Part shown: piece after piece, positions 43,911-54,521 of the stretch
How the letters are laid out: every line of letters begins with the position of its first letter
How positions within the stretch are numbered: position 1 is the stretch's first letter
The notes under the pieces: generated by a model
Databases searched by the model: none
What the model was told of the DNA's origin: nothing
The model's input: only the letters and a program-made list of their open reading frames with translations
Made by a program: the position numbers and the translations under genes
NCBI GenBank assembly: GCA_012931725.1
Contig: CM022949.1
Coordinates: 56,563,852-56,627,851 of the forward strand
DNA from: Litsea cubeba
Taxonomy: Eukaryota; Streptophyta; Magnoliopsida; Laurales; Lauraceae
Length of the DNA stretch: 64,000 nucleotides
Reading direction: 5' to 3'

Positions 43911-45715
43911 TGTTAGTGATTTTGTATATTGCAATTTGATGGATGCATTTTTCATTTTATTCATCATTTGAATTTTCACAAATTCATTGTTTTAGAAATC
44001 TTGATTTACTCATGCATTGCTTTAAATCTTGTAAATCATTTGTTTCATGCATTTTTGGTTTTAAACTTGGATGCATTTAGTTTTAAATAGAATTTTTATG
44101 AATCTAGCTAGCCAATGGTTTTAAAAGTTTCAAATCTTTTTTGATATTTTAGGTTTCATGATTTTAAAATACTTAGATTGATTTAAATCATGATTCCATG
44201 TTTGGCTTAATGACCCAAAAATACCCACAAGAAAATACTTTGAAATATGCGAAAGTTGGGATTTTGTTAAAGCTGTTGGTCAGGTGTCGGCTAACCGACA
44301 GTGAACTGAGCTCAACCAAACCATCTGTCGGTTCCAATTCTAGAGAGCTATTTTCAGACTTTTGTTCTGTCAGTCAGGTGTTGGTCACCTGTCGATTAAC
44401 CGACAAGTGTATTTCGGTCAGCAAATTTTCAAATATATGATCGTTGGAATGTGATCGTTGGGCGGTCGGCTAGCCGAACCTTGGATGTTGGTTAACCGAC
44501 AGTTAGCCGTCGGTCAGCTTTTTCTATAAATGCAAGTTCATTCCAAAACCATTTTTGATGATTGTAGAGGCCATTCTTGAGGTGAATGAAGCCTAAATAA
44601 AGGGGAATGAACGTAGGAAGGCTAATGGGTCATTAGTAAAGCTAAAGCTTGGATTAATGAAGTTAAATCTCCAAGTAAGTTTTACTTTTATTTATCATAA
44701 GTTATATGCTATGTTTTAAATCTTTGGTAAATGATTTTTAGCATGATAACTATGATGTGTTGAATCCTCTACTACATTTAATCTTTGATTTAAGTTATAT
44801 GATTCTTCACTTTGATTTCAAACCAAGTTTGTTATAAAGTTTCATTTAACATGCTTTCACAAAATCTTTGATTTCTTTTAAAGCTTGTTTCATTTACTTG
44901 GTTGAATCATCATTTTTGTTTTCATTCATTTGAACCTTAAATAAACTCTTGTTTTTTAAAACAACATTGCACATGCATCACATGTTTAGACATAATTAAT
45001 TTCATACAACTTGTGAGCTTTTGATTTTCATATTATTAACAAGTTATTAGTTATACATGTGATTTGCATTTCTCTTCAATCAAAACTTTATATTGCATTA
45101 AACTTTTAAATGCTTTGAGCATTTATTGATTGAGCTTATTTTTAAACTTGATTGAAGTTTTCGCACACACACATCATGAGCATACATCTTTGCATTTCAT
45201 AGAGTGTTGTGTGAATTTGGTTTACATTTTATTATACGCCTATTTAAGAGGCTTTGTATTTGAGCTTAAATTGTATCTCTTTTAGTGTTTGTGAAGACAC
45301 TTCTTTAAGAGAGAAAATCTTTTATTGTAAAGGTTATTGCTTAGCCTAAGAAAAGCATTGTGTAAGGGTTATTGCTTAGTGTAGAAAAACATCTTGTATA
45401 AGTTGTTGTTAAGCCTAGAAAAACAACATTGTAAAGGTTATTGCTTAGCCTATTGAAAAGCATAGATAGTGGGAATCCGGTGGGGTGTTGGATTACAAGC
45501 CGGTAGTGGATGTAGGCATTGAGGGCGAACCAATATAAATGATTGTGTGATGGTGATTGCTTTGTGGTGATTGTTTTTATAAGCTTACACTTTTTTTTTA
45601 TTAATCATCACAAGTGATTAATCTATTTTAAAGAAGTTAAAATTGATCATAATTGGTCACTTAGTAGTAGCTCACCCTATTCACCCCCCTCTAGGGTAAG
45701 GATCCCGGACTTTCA
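43911..45715 (+). mobile_element. Solo LTR inserted in the Tekay pol
   Basis: 1805 bp from TG to CA, flanked by AACAG (43906-43910) and AACGG (45716-45720), a 5-bp TSD with one later change. Removing it rejoins the Tekay linker as GIPV-VCEF. A TATA box, CTATAAA, lies at 44524-44530 on the plus strand, preceded by a cluster of GTCGGCTAACCGAC-like motifs (44280-44515). The 3' part has several GTTATTGCTTAGCC repeats (45325-45460) and a CACCCCCCTCTAGGG stretch near the end, as seen in many copia (SIRE/Maximus-type) LTRs; the lineage is a guess. Confidence 0.82.
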
Positions 45716-47510
45716 AACGGGGATTCCCTCCACCCCTTGGGATTGTTTATCCTCCGTGATAAATGATATAAATACCTGACAACCGCTTCTCAAGAGCTTA
45801 GCTGCTGATAAAGCTGAAATAAATCTATTTGGTAATACCCTTTTCTCTCCACAAAATTTCACTTTGATTGGTAACTCATCCAATTTAAAAGAAATGGTCT
45901 TGCTAAAGCAATCCATAGTACCATGATGTCCGGCTAATCAATCCATGCCTAATATGACATCAAAGTCATGAATATCCAAAACAATAAGATCTGCGGGTAA
46001 AGTGACCTCTCCTATCTTAACTACGCAACTAGGGTGATAAGTGCCACAAACAACTTGTTTCCCTACCGGTGTTGTGACAGTTAGAATAAATTCAAGTTCA
46101 CTAGCAGGAATAGGAATCAACTTAGCAAACATAGGAGATATAAAAGAATGTGTAGATCCAGGATCAAATAAGATTTTTACTTCTACTCCACAAACAAAGA
46201 GAGTACCTTCAACAACGTTGCCCCATGCCTCTGCGTCCACTTGACTCAAATGATTCAGATAGCCTTGCTGATGCTGTCTATTTCGGTTCTGATTTTGATT
46301 ATGTCTTCCTTGTTGCCCATTTCTATTTTGTTACTGTGGATGGGCATTTTGGTTTTGGGGTTGTTGCCTTGCTTGCTGCTGCTGCTGTTGCTAAGGGGCT
46401 CTAACTTGATTCTGAACTGCTTGATTATTTTGCTGGGGTGCTTGCCGTTGTTGCCTATATCCTCGGTTGTTAAACCTTGGACAATCATGAAGCTGGTGGT
46501 CAAAAGATCCACACTTGAAACATGCTCCTGTAATTTTACGGCATTCATCGGAGTTGTGATTTCTGCCACAATGGTCACAAGTACCCTGTGCCTGTGCATT
46601 CTGATCCTGCCTTTGTCTCTGATTCTGTTGGTTCTTTTGAGATGCTTGTTAACGTTTCTTTTGAGCATTTTGAATGATCTTGTTATTGATATTTTCAAAC
46701 TTATATGCTCTCTTGACTGCTTCAGCAAAAGTGGCTAGAAGTACAACACCTGAGGCATCTCTTTCAATTATAGGGTTAAGACCATCTAAGAACTTACTTA
46801 CTTTCTTTTCCTCGGTGTCGATCAACTCCGGTGCACATCAAGAATATCTCTCGAATTTTGTCACATACTCTAAGACTGTCATGTCTCCTTGTTCAAGTAG
46901 CTGGAACTCTGCAGCGTTTTGTTTCTTAATATGTGGGGGCACATATTTCTCTATGAACTAGTCCATGAATGTGGTCCATGCAATGTCATTGTCAATGTTC
47001 TGATATCCTTCCTTGAATGTCTTCCACCAGATGTCTGCCAATCCGGTAAACATAGAGGCTGTCAAATGAACTTGTTGCCTGCCGATACACCTGAATAGAT
47101 CAAAGATGTTCTCTGTATGAGATAACCAATCATCTGCTGCAAGGGGATCTTCTAGACCGGTGAACTCCTTTGGACCTCAATTCCTGAAGCGTTCAAACAA
47201 CACATTTGGGTCATTGTCTCTATTGTTAATGACGATCTAAGGACCTTGTGGTGCAACTGGTATGGGTTCCGGCCTTCTCCCTAACATTTCCACCAACTAT
47301 CTTTGAACTTGAGCTAATTCCTCATCCTTCTTGGCCATCTGCTCTTGCAGTCTGGCTTGATTTTCATTAGCTCGTTGTTGCTGCTCAACCATCATCTGCA
47401 TAATCTGTTGGAGTTGATTATCCTCTGATGGGTTTGCAGTGTTACTGCTAGAAGGGTGACGTTGGCGTTGCCTCTGCGTATAGCCATGGTGCTGCAAAAC
47501 CACTTGTTAG
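45716..47510 (-). pseudogene. Tekay gag and protease remnant
   Basis: The frame starts near 47503 with a Gln-rich segment and passes several stops. Gag-like sequence (DWLSHTENIFDLF, TFKEGYQNI) leads to two zinc knuckles (CDHCGRNHNSDEC and CFKCGSFDHQLHDC, ~46590-46490), a Gln/Asn-rich stretch, then a protease with LFDPGSTHSFIS, where the usual DTG or DSG is DPG. Many stops stand at positions explained by C-to-T change on either strand (TGG to TAG/TGA, CAA to TAA, CGA to TGA), as expected from methylated-cytosine decay. Confidence 0.85.
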
Positions 47511-47632
47511 TACAATCAAATATGTTAAAGAAAACGTATTTATAATCCCACTCGATACTAGCTAACGAAAAATCTAATGAATCCTCACCATGTCTCTACA
47601 TTTCTAGTTTCTTTTAATTCCCTGAAATGTGT

Positions 47633-47647
47633 CCCGCTCTGATACCA
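47633..47647 (-). promoter_or_regulatory. Primer binding site, initiator tRNA-Met type
   Basis: Minus-strand TGGTATCAGAGCGGG, four bases after the 5' LTR. Confidence 0.85.
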
Positions 47648-47651
47648 GTCC

Positions 47652-50600
47652 TGTCACGACACCGAACCGAAACCCGGAGCCGTAACGATAACTGTATACA
47701 ATTTAAATTAATCTTTCCTTTGTTCTTTGGTTTCCCACAGGTTCCCACAGTGAGGATTCCATACATTCGAATCACTTCACGATCACATAAGAGTATATAT
47801 TTGCGGAAGCGTGTAGCAAACACACAATTAGTATTATACATAAGATTGAGTATAAAATAACTCACATAAGAGGGAGAAACATAACTAGCATACCCATAGT
47901 TAAGGTTTCAAGTTGAACAAACATAAACATAAAGTTAAGTTTTACATGTCCCAAAAGATAGCCAACAAAGGATATTAACAATTCCCAAAAGATAAAAGAT
48001 AAGTTCCCAAAACATCATGCATCTTAAGATCCAACCCGACGTCTAAATGACATCGTTGGGCTGCCACTCTCATTCAACCGGCTGTCCTACAACTACCTCC
48101 TTGTGCTCCTCCTCAAGGGCAACGTAACCTGAAACTGAGCACCAAAACAAAAGGGTTAGACAGACGGTCTTGCAGGCAAAGGAATGAAGTACAATCATGC
48201 TATAAATCAATAGTTTTGAAATAAATAGGACAACATGTACGATAAAGAGAATTGTATAAAACAAAACATTTGAATACAATATCTATTATAAAATCCATTC
48301 ATAAATCAAGATGACCATTCAAAAATGATAACTTGGCAACCACATATAGCTCCATTCTCCATCACATGAAGTGACGAGAGCACTCAAGATTCTCCGTCAC
48401 ACAAAGGTGAAGGGAGACACATCATAACATAATTTGTTGTAGCTCAGTAAACTGAGGACCACACATGAATCCTGCCGTGGAACAGGCTAAATAAACAAAC
48501 AAGCACGTACGTATTTACCAATCCAATGTTGGTACAAGATTTAAGGACCCAAGGCGGTTGATCAGACTGGCAATGGTCGTCCAAGCTGAGTGGAGCCGAC
48601 ACTAAAATACACACTTTCAAAACAAAGTTTGACAATTCAAAATTTGGAAACTACTCATTCTAAATCAAGTACACGCACTCTTGTTCTCTTTGGCTTATGG
48701 GCTCCCATTACATAGCTCTGGCCCCATCTTGCCTCAAGGTTTTGTTCTTAAAAAAGTAGTCCCGACACGATGTGTATAAAAAAAAACATCATTCACTCAA
48801 TAATTCCCAAATGCGATTTTAAAATAAAAACCTTGACAATATTTCTCTTCAAATCAATACGAATTACAAGACGAGAGATTGGTTTCATAAATCATAATTT
48901 TTCATCAATATCTTGAGACCATAATCGTCGAACCATATATACTTTGAAATCCCATGTCGATCATTCATTTAGATGGTGCCAGAATTTTAAACGACATTAA
49001 GGATATCAAGGTGTATACTTTGACTAAGGAGGGTCCACAAGTGATTGGGATAGAAAACCCATCCATTCCCTTTCAATTCTAAAAAATCTGGTGAATTTAG
49101 GTCACCTTTCGGCTTGCTGGTGGTTAGCCGACAATGGTCAAGTCGGTTAATTGACATGCTGACCGATAGCTAGCCGAGCATCAGGATCAGGGGGAATAAC
49201 AACTTCTGAAAATGGAACCGAAGAGGTGTCTGTTACATGTCGGTTAGCTGACACTTCAACATAAAAAATTTTCAAAAATTTGCAGCTCTCAGGAAGGTGA
49301 ACCGAGCTGGTTCGGTCACCTGTCGGTTGCCTGTCGGTTAGCCGAAATCTGACCGACAGCTAACCGACGTTGCTGTGGGACTGATTTTCTAAAGCTTTTT
49401 CAGTCCTTTCTCTTCTCCAAACATTTCTCATTTCAACACAGAGTTTCCCTGCAATAAACTGAGCTAAAAGATCCTCCATTTCACCGATCAATACTCCTAA
49501 TTTATCATTTCAAATCCAACCAACCAAACCTCTTTCAGTCACTTCCAAATTCCAACAATCCAAACATAAAAATCCCAATTTAACAGAACATTCTCAAGAC
49601 AGAATTCAATGAAATAAATTAAAATAGATTTCAATGAAATGAGATAAAACACATGAATAATAAAAAAAATGTTTAGTAAAATAAACCTCAAACTAAAACA
49701 AGATTAACATAATAGATTCAAAAGCAAGAAATCAAGATGAAACCATAAATAAACACATGCATATTCATATTTCATTCATTCACTCGCCTTAGGTCCAAAA
49801 TGCACTCAAATGAATCTCCCAAACACACCTCTCTCAGCTGAAACTCCAAGCTACAAAATCCATGAAAAACCATCTCAAGAAAAATCCCATATTTTTTAAA
49901 TAAAATGGGTTCTTCAAGAACCATTTTGCATGCATGTTAAAAAGCTTCGCTAGGGTTTAGAGAACCCATAGCTAAGAGAAGAAGGTCAGGCCTTACCTTT
50001 AACAGTCCTAACAAGGGAGAGAAACCTCTGGATGAAGATGAACCCAGCTGAAAAGTTTTGAAAATAGTACCAATAGAAAGCTTGAGATAAGGAGAAGGGA
50101 TTTGTGAAATCCAATCTTCAATTAGCATACAAGAAGGTAGACATGCAGAGGAGAGAAGTTGTGAAGAGGGAAGGAAAAGACCTCTCTTTGTTACAGCTCC
50201 AACAGGAAACGAAATGAAGAAAAAGATGATTGTCAACGTGGGTTTCTCTTTTAAGTTGGGTGGGATGTGGGTCCCACCAGGTCAAACAACTTCAAGGCTT
50301 AAAAAGCATCATCTTGTGGGTCCCGGATGAGATCGATGAAAGAGAGTAAAACGATCGTCGAAATATCTAGTTTCCAAAAATATAATTTTTACATGATTTT
50401 GTAAACATTGAAATTCATGCACAGATTTCAAGGTGAAAAGCTTGTTTTACCCTTTTTGCTGAAAAATGTGATTTCTGAGTTTCAAAAACGAACAAAGAGA
50501 ACATAAAAGTTGTAAATGCTATTTTTATAAATCAAGAGGATTAAAAATCATAATTTTCCAAAAATCAACAATAATTTCCCTAACACGCACATGGGTCCCA

Positions 50601-50751
50601 AGTGCTAAAATCAACGACTCTAGAAAATTCCCAAAGCAATGGAAAATCTATCGAGCTCACAATCTAGACTAAACATCATTTAATCACTCTTATGATCTAA
50701 TATCGGCTTAAAACGAAGCTAAACAAAGCAAACCCGGGTCGGGGTCTGACA
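47652..50751 (-). repeat. 5' LTR of the Tekay element
   Basis: 3100 bp, alignable end to end with 37940-40997 with many substitutions and small indels. It carries the same GTCGGTT/ACCGAC motif cluster at ~49110-49375. Confidence 0.92.
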
Positions 50752-51810
50752 TGGATTGAAGACAACTTCAGCCCTTCTGCATTGCAGGATGAGAATAGGA
50801 AGAAACACAAAGACGATGAGATTAGAGCCACTCGGGCATATTTGCTCTTTTTAGTGTCTGGTCAAATATTCACACAGACTTCTAGTGCGAGGGGGCTTGC
50901 TTATCTGCTTTAGTTTTTTAAAGAATTCAAGCCTTACGCATGGGGCCCCCGCATGTCTTGCAAATCTTTATAGAATGTTGGCAAAGGCAACTTGGTGGAC
51001 CGAGGAGAAGAAAGAGGACGAAGGAAAGAAGAAAGAGGATGAAGGAAAGAAGAAAGATTCACAAGAGGACAGTAAGTCTTGCAGAACACCCACGGGGCCT
51101 TTGCAGCTTCTACAGGTGATTGATTCTCAAACTTATGTGTAAAATGTTGCATAATTTAAAACCTAACTAACGCCTGTGTCTTAATGTTTTCCATCGTAGA
51201 TATGGGCTTACTCTCTAATGGCTATTGGATGGTGTCCTCTGCCAAATCGTAGTTGAAAGAAGGATATACGATTCCCACTTTTCAAGACATGGCATAGTAG
51301 GTTGGGGGAACACCCATACACAACATCAGTCAAGGAAGTTGGGCACCAACTAAACACCTTACCGGCCGATGGGGTAAATATATTAGTGTTTTCCAAGATA
51401 ATTTTACATAACTATTACTTTGGTTGCCCATTGTCTATGTCTAATGTCATCTTATATTAACTGTATGCAGTTCACTTGGCAGCCGTACAAGAACTACAAC
51501 AAGAAATTCCAAATGAGCGTGCCCAAAGGGGATCACGATCTTTTTTCGTCATCGACCGTCCTAGTGTGGTATTGGATTGTTGAGCAGCATAACACGTGGC
51601 GAGTCATGAAGCAATTTGGGCTCAAGTAACTGGTCCCCCCCCCCCCCCCCCCCCCCCCTTTAGTTTGCCATACGTGAGAAGAGAACATATAGAGAGGGTT
51701 GTAATTGATTATAGGTTGCATATAGATGAAGAGATAGCAGCATCGTGGGCTGCAAGAAGGCAACTCGGATTACGCGGGGAGGAGTGCACCCAGTCTGTCC
51801 ATTCTGAATA
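50752..51810 (+). pseudogene. PMD gene of the ULP-MULE, C-terminal part
   Basis: It continues the frame cut at 37939: WIEDNFSPSALQDENRKKH, then RAYLLFLVSGQIF, a TAG near 50913, a frameshift within the GGGGCCCCC run (~50942), and LANLYRMLAKATWW. A Lys/Glu repeat (EEKKEDEGKKK) follows. Further exons are IWAYSLMAIGWCPL (from ~51200, with a stop), QFTWQPYKNYNKKF (from ~51471) and, after a poly-C run at ~51637-51659, RREHIERVVIDYRLH. PMD C-termini of this kind are often followed by a ULP1 protease in plant MULEs, as here. Confidence 0.75.
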
Positions 51811-52059
51811 GTACTTCATCTAGTATGTTGCAAACACACTCCAACACATAGGAAGGGTTGGGCACAGTGAGGTTAATGAGGCAGAAGCACATGCGCATCA
51901 TGCCAGCCCTTGTGTCCCATAACAATGTGTAAGTATTGAATGTACAGGAATCAATGTTTTCCTTTTATATGGTAGACTGACTGCTTTAGTAGTGGATGAC
52001 ATAAATTCTGTAACTAAATCTAGGTTGAACAACTTGTTGCTCGTTTAGAGTGATCATGT

Positions 52060-53281
52060 GATCGAGCAGACATGAGGAAAAAAGGCATATCAAGTCTAGC
52101 AAACTCGATTCGGAAAATGCTTAAGACCTTCAAGGCAACATTCGGGGTGAAATTTGAAAACTTCAACATGGAAGATGGCAATAGCTCACTGTCAGATGAG
52201 GATGTAGAGAAGGTAAACTGCTGAGTTCTTTTCTTGAATTAACTCTTATGCAATTTGACTCTTGTATTAAATGAACATGAGCAATTCCTGGTGCAGGGTT
52301 TCAAGGAATATAACAGTACAAAGTAAGCGTGGAAATTGATTTACTGTTTTTCAAACTGCACCCATACTCATTACCTGCACATGTCAAAACTATCTCTTAA
52401 TAAAATATCTGTCATGTAGGGAGTCTAAACTGGCCAGTATTTGTACCATGGTCTCCAGCCGCGATTTAAAGAATGCACTTGAAGAGGGAACTTGGCTGGA
52501 CACCAATCTTATATACTATTACTTTGAGATCCTAAGAGCAGGATGTCCAACCGCCTTCGTCGCAGACCCTAGTATATCTGTAAGTCTTTGCTGAACTAAC
52601 CTTCACATTAAATTCTAATAACACCTCGATTATGCATTGTCCTTTATATGTTAAACATTCATTAATTTGGTGGCATCACTGTATGCAGAGTTGGTGGCAG
52701 GATGGATCTGTTGCCAGTGTTGAAGCTGCCTTTGGCAAGCATGGCCATAGAGTATGCGAAGCCCTGGAGGCACATACACTGGTGTTTGTGCTCCACTACA
52801 GGAACCATTTCACATTGGTGGTGGGCTACGTTGATGAAAGAAGGTGGGAGTTCTACAATAGTTTGCCTGGTAATCGTTTGACATAGAGTAAAGCTGAGCA
52901 GTTTGTAAGTATTGTTTATGATCATAAAAAACATTCATTAGATGAGTTGTCAACATCACCTATGATAACAATTGTCCCCCCATTTTGACATTGTTGCAGA
53001 TAGGGTGGTTGAACACTATGTATATGCATTTTGGTTGGGCATATCCATTTTTTTGGCCTATACTGATCAAGGAAGACACTTCTCATCAAGACAATGGTAA
53101 TGACTGCGGAGTATTCGCTGTTGCATTTATGGAGCATTGTGTTCATCGCCGTCCCATCACATTTAAACAGTCCGACATCCCTTACTTCTGTAGCAAAATT
53201 GTCATTGACTTATTCAAGAGAAGTTGGCAGGTGAATGCTAATAGGTTGAATCTTCCTGACTTGTTGAACCTACCGGTTTGA
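52060..53281 (+). pseudogene. ULP1-like (C48) cysteine protease region of the ULP-MULE
   Basis: Exons, separated by short GT-AG-like introns, give MLKTFKATFGVKFENFN (~52120), WLDTNLIYYYFEIL (~52495, like the substrate-binding start of ULP1), VFVLHYRNHFTLVVGYV with the catalytic His (~52785) followed by EFYNSLPG where the usual Asp is Asn, then a TAG (~52885), and HQDNGNDCGVFAVAF with the Gln and catalytic Cys (~53090-53120). The frame ends at 53281. It may be the C-terminal half of the PMD gene or a separate gene. Members of the family cleave SUMO or related modifiers; transposon-borne ULP genes are known from KI-MULEs. The Asn for Asp and the stops suggest that this copy is inactive. Confidence 0.78.
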
Positions 53282-53580
53282 TCACCTTGTTATTAGCTGG
53301 TTAAGAGGAGTTTTGGGCAGCAGACGGAGAGGTTGACCAAAGAAGAAATAAGACTTTTGGTTTTTTTTACCTCTCTTTTGTAAAATCTTGTGTAATTATT
53401 GAGTGGCAAAGTTTTATACATTGAATGTATTGGTATTCATCTTTATTGCCTATGTTGATGGGTATGTCATTTTTATTTGTGGAATTATTCAATTTGCTGA
53501 ATGTATGCCATGCGATGATGATGTATTCATGTTTAGTTGTCCTCTTGGAAGGCAAAAATATGTGAAATTAACCTGACCAA

Positions 53581-53925
53581 TAGTCGATATCGACTATATA
53601 TCAGGACAAGAATAGTCGATATCGACTATTTAACTGAAACTTGAAAAATACAGTCATAGTCGATAGTGACTATTTAACCGAAACTTGAAAAATACAGTTA
53701 TAGTCGATATCAACTATTATTGTAGCAATTTAACAAGGTCTAATAGTCGATAGCGACTATTTAACTGAAACTTAAAAAATACAGTCATAGTCGATAACGA
53801 CTCTTAGTTCTCAAGGTTCTACAGTTGATATCGTTTATTCGTATAGTTGATAGCGACTATATTACTGTAACTTAAAAATTACAGTCACGGTTGAGATCGA
53901 CTATAGTCACTGTCGATATCGACTA
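53581..53925. repeat. 44-bp palindrome array of the ULP-MULE
   Basis: Copies of TAGTCGATATCGACTA, perfect or with one to three changes, start at 53581, 53613, 53657, 53701, 53744, 53788, 53822, 53844, 53888 and 53910. The steps are 32, 44, 44, 43, 44, 34, 22, 44 and 22; 22 is half of 44. Between sites a TTTAACTGAAACTTGAAAAA-type spacer is repeated. The array lies between the 3' ends of the ULP gene and the mudrA gene. Confidence 0.92.
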
Positions 53926-54149
53926 TAACAACTGTCTTCTACATTCATGTCTTATACATAAGTCCGATGCTTTTGGTTAGCTTTCTCATTAACAATGTAG
54001 GTACTGGTGGAAAAAATAAAATATTAATAACCCACAATGCAAACAACATTAGATATATCATCATATCAAAAAGTTTACAAGATATATATAACCCCAAAAA
54101 TAAGATCTTATATGCCCTTCCCAAAAAATTGTTTGTTCAGCAAGATGTA

Positions 54150-54440
54150 CAAGGTTTGAACGACATTGTCTGCCGCACCCTATATATGTTGTTCAGTAGA
54201 CTGTACACCGTCGAGACGGCTGCATCTTCAAGCACAATCACACCCCTTCCAAAAAATGCTTCAGTAGACTGTACACTATCCAGATGGCTGCATCTAGCAA
54301 GACATTCACACCACTAATTAACAATTCATCTTGCATCCCCCTTCCAAAAAATACTACAGTAGACTATACACTATCTAGATGGCTGCATCTAGCAAGACAT
54401 TCACACCACATATTAACACCAACCAACCAAAATTCCTTCC
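54150..54440. repeat. Tandem repeat of about 95 bp near the mudrA 3' end
   Basis: Two close copies (~54245-54340 and ~54341-54435) and one diverged copy (~54150-54244) contain CTTCCAAAAAAT, CAGTAGACTGTACAC and AGATGGCTGCATCTAGCAAG. They lie in the 3' flank of the minus-strand transposase gene. Confidence 0.75.
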
Positions 54441-54521
54441 AAAAAATGCCATCCCAAAATATCAAGATATGAACGACTGCCTCATCAAGTTTGCGCAGGA
54501 GGATTGCGACAACTTTGTCGG

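Larger units (their letters stand above)
37940..50751 (-). mobile_element. Old Tekay/Del-type chromovirus (Ty3/gypsy), degenerate
   Basis: It is 12,812 bp with a perfect TSD, TGGAT (37935-37939 and 50752-50756). The LTRs of 3058 and 3100 bp start TGTCAC and end CTGACA. They are clearly diverged; about 10 differences fall in the first 120 bp. The element reads on the minus strand: primer site for initiator tRNA-Met, gag with two zinc knuckles, protease, RT-RNase H, integrase, and a chromodomain remnant. All frames are broken by stops, and a solo LTR interrupts the protease-RT linker. It splits the PMD gene of the ULP-MULE. Confidence 0.93.
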
